This document shows, in pieces, positions 1-11,101 of a stretch of 64,000 bases of DNA. Numbering within the stretch: the first letter of the stretch is position 1; each line of letters starts with the position of its first letter. The notes under the pieces were generated by a model, which was given only the letters and a program-made list of their open reading frames with translations, was not told where the DNA came from and made no database searches. This DNA is from Niebla homalea (lineage: Eukaryota; Ascomycota; Lecanoromycetes; Lecanorales; Ramalinaceae), in assembly GCA_019925105.1 (NCBI GenBank), contig JAHGAU010000002.1, positions 2,108,001 to 2,172,000 of the forward strand, read 5' to 3'. The translations under genes and the position numbers were made by a program.

Positions 1-1527
1 ATGGTGGGGTGAGATGGGTGAGATCATGTAGGAACACGATAACACCGAGATGAACAGGATGTTTCAAGTACGAGTGATTTGATCTTTGTACCACCACCAT
101 CAACTCACTCTTCACCAAAATCTATCGTATTACCCATGTCGTGACGAGAATATCAGAAACCAGAATCCCGAGGGTTGGGACTGCTTGATGGCGTGCTGCA
201 GGTCACTTCTGTAAATTGTGATGAATCATTCCCAGCGAGCTGCGAAGCAGAATGATGTGAGCCTCAATCTTCAATCGGAGAAATTTTGAATCACTCGAGA
301 TAGTATATCGCATTGTTCAATCATCTTCGAACACGATGCCCGCAGCCCGCTGTGCATTGATCTGAGGGTAACCTGTTTGATTATATGGCTTACATGCAGC
401 TCTCGATCCTACACACCATGATCGATGGAGTGTGCTGGGCGGCACCGTCTGATAATGCAGCGTTCAGGAGGCCGGTCGATGACAGGTCGATTTACGGCCA
501 AAAGGAAATTGCATGTTTCATACTGTCTTGGCAGAAAACAGAGTTCGCAACGAGCTTCCTGCCCAAAGGGCTAATTTCTCGCCTATCTCGCAGGAAATGC
601 TCGATTGTGGCTAGCGCCGGTGAATGCCGCTGCCAACAAATAGGGGAAGTCTTCCGCCGTTCTCAATATGAGAGCCTTGAGCCAAAGAACATGCATTGTC
701 ATTGAGATGAGGTCAGTTCGGTCATTGCGCCTTGCGGTCATCGGAATGATTGCCATGAATGCTCAGCATGAATAAGGAGTCAATAGAAGCACCTGGAGTC
801 GACCAGTGTCAGAGCGAGAGCGTTCACCTTGAGAGAAAGTTTTCAACATGACACTACTGTACAGCAGTACTGAGGAAGCAACAGCCAAGCGTTGTGTACG
901 TGTGTCAAATATGTCACGGGAGGAACTCGCGTTTCAGAGTATCACCAGCCCCAAGGAGCATGGTCTGCCATACCTCAGTACTGACTCATCCGATCCATCG
1001 TTATTGTGCGTATCTGAGCGGCCTTACCGCTGCCGACTTTCTTCCAATTTGCCTCAACACGATGTTCGTTAGCGCCAGGATGCCTGCGGCCGTCGTGCCA
1101 CAGGCAAACATACCTTTAGGTGAGATCTTATGGATGATAGTAGTTTGGAACGACCTACGCGACAATCACGGTTCCGCGGAAACTCGTCCTGGGCCGCATC
1201 ATCAGCCCAAATAAAGAGGCTTCGGGCAGACCTGTGTACGACCCCAAGCCCCAGCCAGCGATGGCGGAATCCGTCAGGCGCGTTGCACCGCTATGCTAAT
1301 AACGTCTACGAATGGATGGCGGGCCTCAACAATGAAACCAAGTCAGATCATAGGACTGTGGCAATGATTGGGCTCAAACTTCATTTTAGGGTGGTACAGA
1401 TTCTTTCTCGCCCTATAAATTTACATGATCGAAGCCAAGTCAGTTTCTTCCTCCTCAAAATCCCGATGTTTTTTCAAGCTTGCCACCATTGAAGTCTTGT
1501 CTTGTTGCATGACTACACCGTGAAAGC
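1..1527. other. non-coding or undetermined left flank
   Basis: Composition is that of normal genic DNA. Only overlapping ORFs of 120 codons or fewer occur, in several frames, without a recognisable domain or a convincing splice pattern. I see no gene here that I can support. Confidence 0.4.
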
Positions 1528-2323
1528 ATGGCTTATCATCCAGCCGGCCCACAAGCTTACTTCGGCATTCCTGATCTTTACCAAGAAGAACGAGTCGTTC
1601 CGGATGTTCCACGTCGCGTAGATTACAGTGCCCTCGATCGTCAAGAGTATCGATCTTACATTTCACATGCCCCAAAAAATTCAGTTTCATGTCTTGGCAT
1701 AGGCTTGAATACGGGTCAGGGGATCACGAGCGAGGCCAATTGTACAAAGGAGCAATTTCAACTCGTCTGGGCCTTCCTAATGTTCGTGCCAATCTTAGAT
1801 GATGGCAGCGCCCTTGGTAAACCCTATATCAAGCTGGACGAGAATGGAGGGACAGGGTACAACTTCCTGGAACGTGAGGACCGCCTGAGCGCTATGAACG
1901 GGTGGTGGATAGGAGAAATCATATCTGTTCTATTGTACGGTGTCTGCGGCTGGGGAGAAAGCTGCGCCCCTAAGAGTGGATGCAATCGTCCGAGAACAAA
2001 GACGCCTTCATCGCGTGAGCCACTCCACAAATCATCCACCAGAAGTTATGAAAAAGGCGCAAGACCGTCTGTGGAAAACATTGTGCTACCTTCGAGAGAT
2101 TGATGAGAAAGCCCCGTACTTCATACAGAAGATCCGCGCAGCCTATCATACGTGGTGGGACCAGAAGGCGCGCGCTCGACATGAGACTTTCTGGGGAGTT
2201 CATGTCGAGCCGAACATAGCCATCGTCTCATGGGAAGGGTACCTGGAAGGTGACGTGACTCACTACCATGGCCTTGGATCGCGTTGTCGATGCATGTTCC
2301 GACAAGCTCATGGGGAACATTAG
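1528..2323 (+). CDS. hypothetical protein, two exons or frameshifted
   Basis: No family is recognised. An ORF opens at the ATG at 1528 and reads as plausible protein until about 1934; the protein-like reading then continues in another frame to the stop at 2323. A GT at 1935 and an AG at 1973-1974 would join the frames (exons 1528-1934 and 1975-2323, 251 residues), but the intron would be only 40 nt, shorter than every other intron in the window. A small indel is therefore an equally good explanation. The second part is rich in charged and aromatic residues and has no signal peptide or membrane segment. An expressed gene and a decaying one are both possible. Confidence 0.33.
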
Positions 2324-3025
2324 TATCGAGATGCGGAGCGTCAAGGCCTTATTCGTGATTGATATGGCTTATCCACAAGTTCGAAGATTGCAACATACAG
2401 GGAGCTCTCAATCATGTTAGAACTTGGAGTGGGCGCTCTACCTTTTAGTCTTGGATGAGTATCATTTCGACTATTTGAAACAAGAATTAGGATTTTAACA
2501 TAACATTTCGCTATCTTGAAATGGCACAAGCATTTTCCGCAAAGTGTCCGCTTGCTTCGCTTGGCGGAGCCCAAAGAAGGCGGCTATCGACGTTTCTTTC
2601 CTCAAGATGCATTCGAGTCAGTGTCATATACCGTGGATGTTATCTTGCAAAGCTCTCCCGTTACAGGTAAAGCCAGCGGTCAAGCTTGATAATTGGAGGA
2701 AAACGAAAGGCCCTGCCACAGTGAGCCCTGTCAAGCCGGCTTCGGAAAGCCCTGCCACAGTGCGCCAAAGGCTCTCGCTTTGCGCGAACGAGGTTAATTT
2801 CTCGAGTAGGTACTTGAATTCTATTTCCGGGTGTAGGTCGTCCTTTCTCCCAGTGGACGATTCCGTCAGGCAACGTATTGACTTTTGGAGGCGGCCATGG
2901 CTGCCCTTGACTTTCCACAAAGACTCACAAGACCAGCCGCCCATCGCACCATCTTAGGAGATTAATCGACGCTATGAGTGCTTTGCGGTCTGCTCAAATC
3001 TGAAGAGTGTTGGCATTGAAGAGTA
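2324..3025. other. intergenic, no supported gene
   Basis: No convincing ORF; overlapping frames of up to 137 codons on both strands look like chance. A short direct repeat containing CCCTGCCACAGTG occurs at about 2712 and 2752. Confidence 0.4.
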
Positions 3026-3827
3026 TTGGACTTGAACAGTACTGAGACTTCACTTCTCAGCGTGATGGACAACAGGCTGCCCTACAACGAACAAGCCCAG
3101 ACCCTCGATCCTGCAGACGCCCTCATTCTTGAAGATCAACACGCGTTGGGACCCATCATCACCAACAACAAACGTCTTTTCTCGGAGCGAACAATTGCAG
3201 CACTCTCAGGCATCTCAACTGCCTCCCTCACCATCGACACAGACACGGAAGCCCAACTCATTCCTACAGAAATACTCTCCTCCCAAACCTTAGAATTCTT
3301 AGGCTACGATGCGCCAACCGCAGAGGTCATATGGCAACGCTTCCTCACCTGTGACGACCACGAAGACGTCCGTGGTATCGACAAGCCCAATCTCGCGAGA
3401 GGAAATATCAGGGGCAAAGCCGATGACGCCGAAAACCTCTTAGATGATTGGCACGCCACACTGAGAGGATGGGGCATCAACGATGAACTCCGCAATGCCA
3501 TTATGCATAACCCGGAGGGTGACTTGAAGCCCACCTTTCAGTCCATTAGGTTGACCGAAACTGCGAAATACTGGGTGCAGGAGGCGATGAAGGGGAGGTG
3601 GTACCGCCTTGGAACGATTTACGAAAGGAGTAGGACGAGGCTTCGACGAAGGGAGAAGAGGAGGCTGGAGAACCCCGAGTCGGGGGATGGGTATACAGCC
3701 GAAGATGTGTATGAAAAGGGCGGATGATCCGAACATTGTCGTTGTGATGGGGAAGAATGGGAAGCCGAACCAGGAGATTGATGTATCGAAGCTGTCGGAG
3801 GAGGAAAAGGCTGCGAGATACGGTTGA
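3026..3827 (+). CDS. hypothetical protein with apparent 3' frameshift
   Basis: A single-exon ORF from the ATG at 3026 (or the second ATG at 3065) gives 233 residues, ending at 3727. It is acidic at the N-terminus and has a basic arginine-rich stretch near residues 200-217. I do not recognise the family. The reading ends in EDVYEKGG and stop, but the next frame continues at once with a protein-like tail (ADDPNIVVVMGKNGK through EEEKAARYG) to a stop at 3825-3827. Dropping one G from the GGG run at 3718-3720 would fuse the two readings into about 266 residues. The true product is therefore probably longer than the open frame. The cause is a homopolymer sequencing error or a recent frameshift. 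No signal peptide or membrane segment is visible. Confidence 0.55.
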
Positions 3828-4546
3828 TTCATTCTATAGATCGTAACACCCCTTCGACTTTGAGGGGGGGTTGCAACCTCAGAAATTAATTCTCCAATCA
3901 ACTTGCAAATCTCCACGTCAGTCCCTACTTTCCAAGCTTGTGGGAACCCTTGACAAAATGTTACTTTGATTTACTCCCAAGAGATATAGACGCTCTCGCT
4001 GTCACTGCCTACCCGCCCTCCCAACTTCCTAGGCAGATTGCGCCGCGGGTAGCTCTACCCGCTACACATGCCCCCTCCTCAGCGCACCCTCATCGGTCCG
4101 ACTGCTTCGCTCCGACATCCCGCGATACTACATCAACAACCAACTCGCCGCCCCACTGGACCTTGAATTCGAAGAGCCGGAAGGGGGGGGGGAGATCGGG
4201 AAGGTGACGGTGAGGGACTCGAAGGGGAGAGCGAGTTCGCGATACAATACGCTTTCAGTGGGGAGGAGGCCCTGAAGGGGGTTGTGACTGAGAGCGAAAT
4301 GTCGGTCGTTCGAGAACGTGGGAGACGCTCAAATGCATCTCCATGAGAAGGACATCGGCGATAATTTATTAATTTCTCTACCGATCCTGCAGTGCCATCA
4401 CAATTCAACAACTGCGGACAACCACCATCTCAACGCTAGACAACTTTTCCCCCTTCCCTGCCGTCTTAGATACCTGACTACTTCGGAATCAACTTATCAC
4501 TTGCCCTGTCTCCCCGTGAGTTCGAGACGAAGAAACAAAGACAATC
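3828..4546. other. intergenic with a possible coding remnant
   Basis: This is the 3' side of the convergent kinase gene. From about 4105 a frame reads LRSDIPRYYINNQLAAPLDL and continues to about 4277 through a 10-nt poly-G run (about 4186-4195). It looks like protein but has no start and no recognisable family, so I treat it as a possible gene remnant. Confidence 0.3.
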
Positions 4547-5548
4547 TCACCTCATTGCCAGCATCCCTGTCCTCTCGATCTTCTTCAACAGACTCAAGCT
4601 ATCGATCCGGAAGGTCGGATCCCGCTGTAAGCACCACATCAGCACATTATCTAGTTTATACGAGTAACCACGTGGCAGATACCCCACCGCTCGTGATTCC
4701 GGATCCTTGTCCCAATGCGCTTTGATGTGGTGCAGCGATGGCTCCTGCGACGGCGTTCGCCCGTATATCAGGAAGTGGATCACGCAGCCCAGGGACCAGA
4801 CATCCCCCTTCGTCGACGATTTCCGCTCGGGCGCCAAGTACACAATCGTGCCCCCGCAGGCAGGGTTGGTCTCCGTTGTCGCGAGCCCGAAGTCCCCGAG
4901 CACGATGCTGGGGTACTCGTCGCTCCTCACGCCCATGCGGTAGGGGGTCTTCAGGAAGATGTTGTCGGGCTTGATGTCGCGATGGACCACGGTTTTGGCG
5001 CCGCGGTAGATACTGCCCGGGTCGCGGCGGGCACTGTAGTCTCGCCCGTGGTGCAGCAGTGTCAGCGCTTCAGCGAGTTGGCGGAATACATGCCAGAGGA
5101 AGCTCTCGGGCACCCTCCCCGCGCCGTGGATGTCGATGATTTGGGACAGATTGCCGCCCTTGCAGAGGTCGTATATCGCATCGAACTCTTCCCTGATGCG
5201 CCAGTCGCCCGGTTGGTAATCGTAGTGAATCATATGGATTATATTTGGGTGAGCGGGGAGGAGCTCGTCGAGGATATAGGCTTCGTATGGTCTACCCCGG
5301 AACTTGTCAATCATATGTTTTGTCTTTTTTGCGACGTATTGTTTACCCGAGCGTATGTCCTCAATGAGGTGGGCGGTTCCCTGTGCGCCTTCACCGAGTT
5401 TCTTGATCTTGATCAGGGTCATGCGCGGATCGGGCTGTATTGTGAGAAGGACTTCGCGTTGGCGAGGAAGCTGGCACAGGGGTTGGGTGGTTAGCTGGCG
5501 ATGCATAACGGTTTCAAAGTAACAGTTCATGGACGGAGTAGCATGCAA
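4547..5548 (-). CDS. NIMA/NEK-like serine/threonine protein kinase
   Basis: Predicted ATP-dependent Ser/Thr kinase of 333 residues, one exon. Visible kinase motifs, in order: glycine-rich loop GEGAQG (52-57), VAKK with the ATP-binding lysine at about K74, catalytic loop HRDIKPDN (189-196), DFGLA (219-223), the activation-segment APE (239-241) and WSLGCVI (251-257). All key catalytic residues are present, so an active enzyme is expected. The domain fills nearly the whole protein; the roughly 45 residues before it are unstructured, and true translation could start at M43. The DLCKGGNL and cysteine-free activation segment resemble NEK or fungal orphan kinases, but the substrate cannot be told. 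It is cytoplasmic or nuclear, with no signal or membrane segment. No neighbour suggests a pathway. Confidence 0.85.
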   Translation of the reverse strand: MHATPSMNCYFETVMHRQLTTQPLCQLPRQREVLLTIQPDPRMTLIKIKKLGEGAQGTAHLIEDIRSGKQYVAKKTKHMIDKFRGRPYEAYILDELLPAHPNIIHMIHYDYQPGDWRIREEFDAIYDLCKGGNLSQIIDIHGAGRVPESFLWHVFRQLAEALTLLHHGRDYSARRDPGSIYRGAKTVVHRDIKPDNIFLKTPYRMGVRSDEYPSIVLGDFGLATTETNPACGGTIVYLAPERKSSTKGDVWSLGCVIHFLIYGRTPSQEPSLHHIKAHWDKDPESRAVGYLPRGYSYKLDNVLMWCLQRDPTFRIDSLSLLKKIERTGMLAMR

Positions 5549-7759
5549 TAAATGAAGAAGTCTGGGAGGAAGAAGAGTCTGTGCTTACCGTATTGCGTCG
5601 ACGTGGCACACTGGCACGGCGTGAGACACTTTGTCTTCTTTGATTCATGATTCAGGTTTGTTGTTAAATTGGATTGTGTAGAGTTTGATGGATGGTGAGA
5701 ATGTTTGTTAGGTTGAATTGGCTGGACGATTCCCTGGTTGCAACGGGCACGATGCAGGCAGAGTGAGGAGCACATTTCGCCATATTTGTACACGTCTTGG
5801 AAGCATAAAGAAAAGATTAGGGACAATACTCCTTGTATCGGGACAAAGAGGTAGGGACAAGTATATTGTGTCCATGCTTTGCCAGTGTAGAGCAGGTAAA
5901 CATGATTGTGATGAGAACAAAGTGCACACTCTCTTGTGCTCTGCATTGTACAATGGAGAAGTATGCACTACTGACGCAGGCAAGATGCGTTTTCAAGCAT
6001 TCACCACCCTTTGACCAGTGCGGATAACCCGATCTGCGTTTAATCCCTCATAGGCTGCTCTGCGGCGAACCAAACATAGTGAGAGTGGCCGCATGACAGG
6101 GTTGATTCATTGAATGAGAGTACTCCAGGATAGAGCCGCAGCTGAGATCTCGTTTTCCCATCTTAGCTCCCTTCGAGGAACAGAAGCTTTCAGACACGTG
6201 TGTGTACTTTGTCCCGAAGAATCGGACGTTGAGTTCGCTTAATGGGCCTTTCTCTTGGGCAGACCAACCTTGTCTTTGTCATCACTAAGCGAGCGACACG
6301 TTCAATTCAAACAACGCGTTACTAGATATGGAGCATCTGCTCTCCAATCGAGGAAAACCAATCCAACGCTCTTTCTCTTATCTTTGACGTTCATCCGCGA
6401 TCGCCCTCTGTTCTTCGTCGGCATTCCCAGTACCTTCCTTTCTGCATTCTCTGTACCTTCCTTTCTGTGACACCCGCAGATCTCTGCGATCGATGTCGAG
6501 TTCTCGTCACGGCAAGATGCTTGCTCAACGATGCAAGTCCTAAAGTAGAAGAGTCCTGTACATTGATGTCGAATTGGGCAGCGCCACCTCTCAACGTGTG
6601 GGTGGACGAGTGTAGGGCGGGGCAGTCTTCCCCACCTTCTTGAAAACCAGATGGTACGACTGCAGGAATTGTGCTGGCCAGATGTGGATCCATGCCCAAT
6701 GCAGACTGCATGTCTTTCAAAGAAGTCGATTGTTGCATATTTAGTCTCGGCAAACAGAAGTAAAGCCAATAGATTGGAGTTCCCGACTTTGCGTCCTGCA
6801 TGCAGGCTGAGGCTCTGCATGCATAATCAAGCATGTTACCTCCGTACTCAGTACGATAACATGGTTGACCCCAAGAAATGGGACGATGATACGCAGCGAA
6901 TTCAAACGTGTGGGTCGGGCACTCGGGACCACTCCCCTCTCCCTTGCGCGATGACAATTGCCAGCTGCCACCCCGAGTCGAAGGTGCCAAGCCCCGCAAA
7001 GTTTTTAGGGGCACGACGTCAAAACGCGCAATTCCCTTAAGCCCGGGCAGAGCCCGTTCGGGGTTTTGCAATAGGGAGCCTCTTAGCGTCCCGGGTCGCC
7101 CTTACGAGTACCAGTAAGCCTTCGGGTGGAAAATCAGCTCAAGCTTTATCGCGCTGACACCAACTCACAAGAAAAAGCTTATTGCGCTGACACCAACTCA
7201 CACCATCTCACACCGCTTTGTTAAGAAATGAGAAGCTGACAGAAGCTACTGCTTTGCAAGTCATAGTCTTAGAAAAGCCTATGATAACAGTGGTAATTGT
7301 CACGTTCCATCAGCCATGCAGCCATCATCTTGATCAAACTGCATTGCGCTATTGAAAGACTGCGCCTACAGCGTACCAGTGCCATGGGTCAGGAAATAGG
7401 GCAATGATTCTGGCCGATTGAATGTACTGCAAGGTGGCGACGGACACACCCTGCGAAGTTGGTGCGCCTTGTATGATGTATCATCATTTTGCAGCCGATC
7501 CGGCCCGTGACGCCATGGATAGACGAATGAGGCCGCAGAGGTATCAATGGTTCCCAGGAAAGTAAGCTGATGGCATAATCCTTTGTCGTTGGGAACGGTT
7601 GGTGTTGGAATCCTTCTCTTCCCAAAAGAAAAGCAGGTGGGAAGCGGCGAAAATGGCTCCCTCTTCCAAGGTATCTTTTATATCTCTGCCGTGGAAGCAC
7701 AATTTGAATCTATAAGCTAGTCATCTTCATGATTTTGTCTACACCCTGAGCACGCGATC
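5549..7759. other. intergenic, promoters of kinase and glycosyltransferase
   Basis: 2.2 kb without a supportable gene. ORFs of up to 226 codons (minus strand, 6391-7071) lack any domain and overlap other open frames. Two small direct repeats occur: a 33-bp unit containing GCGCTGACACCAACTCACA at about 7142 and 7175, and GTACCTTCCTTTCTG twice between 6430 and 6468. Both would lie in the upstream region of the glycosyltransferase gene. Confidence 0.45.
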
Positions 7760-9007
7760 ATGTCCCCTCAGCAGCAATCTTCGAATTTTCGGCTCACCCG
7801 TCTCCCCATCTTCATTGGCGTTTTCATTGCCCTCCTCACCTTTTGGTATTTCTTACCATTACGCGATGTCGTACCTATCCCTACCTGTAGCCTCTCTTCC
7901 CGGCCGCGTACAGGATCTGATACCAATCTCACGGACACGCTGCCACGACCACATCACACTGCCATCCTACCCGATCCGCCGAAACGTGAAGCATCCTGGC
8001 TGCTGGCAACCATCATCGGCGCCGAAAACCAGCAACGACGAAATATCATCCGTACCTCCTGGCAGCGCCTCTTTGCCAGCCCCGATTACGACTTCCGCTT
8101 CATCATTGCCGACTATGATAAGCTCTGGGCCCCATTCTTGACTGCGGAAAACGACACCTATGGCGACTTGATCCGTCTTGACCACGTACCTGAGGATCGC
8201 CACACGGCTAATACCATCAAGACGATAGAGTTCATCAGCGCATTGACGACGGGGCAGCTCGCGGGTATACCAGAGGGCAAACGATATGACTGGGTGAGTA
8301 AAGTCGACGACGACACCTTCCTCGACCCCAACGCCTTCCACGCCGAATTCCTTGCCGAGCAGCCCGTCAACGAGATGACATTGCTGGGAATGCTCTACGA
8401 AGGCTGGCAATCCGGCCGCAACTACTCCTACCCCTCGGGCCGCTTCTACACCATGTCCTGGCCGCTCGCCACTTCCTTGGGGTCGATCTATGTCGCCAAT
8501 CGGATTGTGGATGAGCATGAAGACGCCCTCATAGGTCGTCTGCTGTATGAAGGTCACCAAGAACACAACTTCATTGGCTACGATTACACAAAGTCCCCGA
8601 ATATCGGCGACCTGGGGTACATCAATGCGACGACGTACATCATGCACAATATGAAGGAGGATGAACAGTACCTGCAGGTGGCCAGTCTCTTCGATGAGGG
8701 GGGCTATAGTGGGAGGGAATGGAGTGGCATCACGAGTTTTGACCCGGAGTATCCCGTGACGAAGCATATGCTGGAGGCTCAGGCGCAATGGGAAAAGGAG
8801 GAAGAGGAGAAGACGAGGGAGGAGACGGAGAAGAAGGAGGAAGAAGAGAAGGCGAGGAAGGAGGCGGAGAAGAAGAAGGAAGAAGAGAAGGCAAAGAAGA
8901 AGGCGGAGGGGAAGGAGGAAAAGAAGTCAGGGGACGAGGAGCAGCATGAGAAAAGAGACCTCCAATCAGGAAGTGGCGGGCGAAGAAGAAGGAAGAACAG
9001 ACCATGA
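7760..9007 (+). CDS. GT31-like (beta-1,3-galactosyltransferase type) type II membrane glycosyltransferase
   Basis: 415 residues, one exon. Topology is that of a Golgi type II glycosyltransferase: a short cytosolic tail, one membrane anchor at about residues 13-32, a lumenal stem and a catalytic domain from about residue 77. The start LLATIIGAENQQRRNIIRTSW matches the opening of GT31/galactosyltransferase domains (R..IR.TW), and KVDDDTFLDP (181-190) carries the DxD-type metal/nucleotide-sugar site. The family transfers galactose or GlcNAc in beta-1,3 linkage; the acceptor here is unknown. Residues 346-415 are a highly charged E/K/R tail, probably a coiled or disordered segment. This tail is unusual for the family and is encoded by a purine-only tract (8790-8935). 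Confidence 0.8.
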   Translation: MSPQQQSSNFRLTRLPIFIGVFIALLTFWYFLPLRDVVPIPTCSLSSRPRTGSDTNLTDTLPRPHHTAILPDPPKREASWLLATIIGAENQQRRNIIRTSWQRLFASPDYDFRFIIADYDKLWAPFLTAENDTYGDLIRLDHVPEDRHTANTIKTIEFISALTTGQLAGIPEGKRYDWVSKVDDDTFLDPNAFHAEFLAEQPVNEMTLLGMLYEGWQSGRNYSYPSGRFYTMSWPLATSLGSIYVANRIVDEHEDALIGRLLYEGHQEHNFIGYDYTKSPNIGDLGYINATTYIMHNMKEDEQYLQVASLFDEGGYSGREWSGITSFDPEYPVTKHMLEAQAQWEKEEEEKTREETEKKEEEEKARKEAEKKKEEEKAKKKAEGKEEKKSGDEEQHEKRDLQSGSGGRRRRKNRP

Positions 9008-10115
9008 CTATACCAAGCGGCCGGAGAAGGAACGTGAACACGACGGCTAAGAGTGGAACGCGTCGCAAGAGCAAGAGTCACGAAATTATAGTGAGAAGGC
9101 AGACAACAGTATACCGCGGCAGCAAAACGGCAATCAAGCTGGGATCCGCTTCGCCATGGACACCGATCTTGTCAAAGATTAGAAAGAAGCCTTCATACCA
9201 AAAGTTTGATCAAGCCAAATATGTACACCGCAACAAGCAAACCCATTGTGTTGGGACGTCAGCAACCTAAACAGTCAGTCACGGAGGGAGGCACATCTGT
9301 GCTTCATACGAAGAAGCATCCCGATCTGCGAACCCTTCTCCGGGAATGAAGACCTCCCATTGCGTCCGAACGCGAGCTGCTGGACAACGAGAGTGGCTGT
9401 CCCAAGCACTCGGTAGGATGGCTGTCGCAATCAGCAGGCGAGTGGAGATTATGCCGTCTAGCCACTGGTAGACGACGCTACGGCACCCACGAAGAACTGT
9501 TATGCATCAACGGATACTACGCTCCGAGATTTGGTTATGATTTGATAGATTTAGTCAAATGGAGCACGCAGGGTTCAATGAATCAATGAATGCAATGCGA
9601 TACAATCTAAAATCTGAGTGTGCCACATTCTCTCGTGTCCACTTGCTAGATAGCTGAAAGCTTGTTGCCACGATCATCCCCTATCTAGATCCGGATCCCG
9701 AACTGCATGTCAGGGACTTAGGGTATGACAAAAAGGTCATTGTGGATACGAAGAATTATCGATATCAATGCATGGGAGCGGAAGAGCGGATCTGGCTCTT
9801 GAACTCTCTTAAATGCAGGACATACACTGTCCTGTTCCAAAGACATAATCCTTGGCATTGGGAAGTCATGGGTGACTAAGCAGCTGCCTGAGAGCTGCCT
9901 GCGCCAAACCCTTTTCGATCTAGCTAGCTTCTCGTGTTTAAGTCTGACATCGAATCCAGTCCATGAATTATATAAAGCAGCTGACTTGGTGACACTTTCG
10001 CGTGCTACTTTGTCTCTGTCATCATCTCTTGATTCCTCAATTCTTTCACCTCTTCAACAGCCTCTCAAGAAGTTCATCAATCCTCATTAAGGATCAGCCA
10101 ATAAAGCACCTAACC
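9008..10115. other. intergenic; promoter of the DUF7730-like gene
   Basis: No supportable gene; open frames are under 90 codons. A TATATAAAG box at about 9968-9977 followed by pyrimidine-rich sequence (10003-10070) looks like the core promoter and 5' UTR of the gene starting at 10116. Confidence 0.5.
9971..9976 (+). promoter_or_regulatory. TATA box
   Basis: TATAAA inside AATTATATAAAGCAG, 140 nt upstream of the ATG at 10116 and followed by a CT-rich stretch typical of fungal transcription starts. Confidence 0.45.
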
Positions 10116-11101
10116 ATGGCCCCGACCCCACCTACCTTGCGAACTTCTAAACGCAAGAGAGCAGAAGTGAAGTATTACGACAGCGACTCAAGCGAACATG
10201 ATGCAAAAGAGTCTCTGGATGAGCTCTCGGAGGATGAAGTCGAACACACGAGCAAAGTACTGCAGATTCATCGTGCCCGGAATCTCCAATGCTGCTGGCT
10301 GACATGACTGCTACTCAGAAACGCAAACTCATGAAGGCCGTACCCGTTTCCAATAAACCTTTACCGAAAAAGCGAATCTTCCCATTTGATCGCCTTCCAG
10401 CCGAAATCAAGAACCAGATCTACGAGCTAGTCCTCGTTTCCCCAGATCCCATCTTTCTTATCTCGAAGATCAAGGCGCTTCGCCGCACTATCGTCCGCGA
10501 GGTCATGACGGATGAAAACGCTTCCGGAGCCCGCCGTCGCTCTATTTTCCACCGCGGTTGGTTCAGTAGGAACCGACCGTCCACTGACGTTGCACCGGCT
10601 CCTACTGTGCTCATGTCCATGGTACCAAACCTGATGTTGCTCAACAAGCAAATCTACACGGAGTCGCAGCCGCTACTATATAGCGCCAATGACTTCATTT
10701 TCGAGGACACGACAGCCCTCCATACCTTTCTGGCCAGCATCAGCCCCAGAAACGTCGCAACACTGAAAGACCTTACAATCAACGGGTGGGGTCACACAAA
10801 AGCGCATAAAGCGATGAACTTTCCTGCTCTGACGCTGCTTGGTGGCGCGACGAAGCTGGAACGAGTCGAGTTCAATTGTGATGTCAGTTATGGTGGGGCA
10901 GGCCGAGTTGCCAAACAGCTGTTCCGTGATGGGCATTTGTGGTTCGAGGCGCGAGGTGTCGCTGCTGTAGACGTCATCAACGTGCCCGAGTATCAGCTGA
11001 AATCTCATACTTGGAAGAAGCCTGGGATCGGAAGCTCGGAAGTAAAGCAGGAGTATAGCGAAGACGTAAGGGCTGCCCTGAAGAGGCTTTGGGACCTCTG
11101 A
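10116..11101 (+). CDS. DUF7730 / F-box-like hypothetical protein
   Basis: Two exons, 10116-10256 and 10319-11101, give 307 residues. The 62-nt intron has a GTACTG donor, a CTGAC branch site and a CTACTCAG acceptor, and the join is exactly in frame. ATG 10116 has a good context (ACCATGG). The N-terminus is basic, then an acidic serine-rich stretch (about 18-45), then basic K/R clusters that could act as a nuclear signal. Residues about 66-85 (FPFDRLPAEIKNQIYELVL) match the F-box-like opening of the fungal DUF7730 family. The rest resembles the conserved body of that family, with LLNKQIYTESQPLLYSAN and leucine-rich segments. The function of this very expanded family is unknown; ubiquitin-ligase adaptor roles are only inferred from the F-box-like helix. 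Confidence 0.75.

Noticed and set aside
4715..5494. 259-codon ORF on the plus strand
   Set aside because: Exact antisense of the kinase, whose motifs are unmistakable.
6391..7071. 226-codon ORF on the minus strand
   Set aside because: No domain, unlikely composition and overlap with other open frames; probably chance.
7967..8788. 273-codon ORF on the minus strand
   Set aside because: Antisense shadow of the glycosyltransferase.
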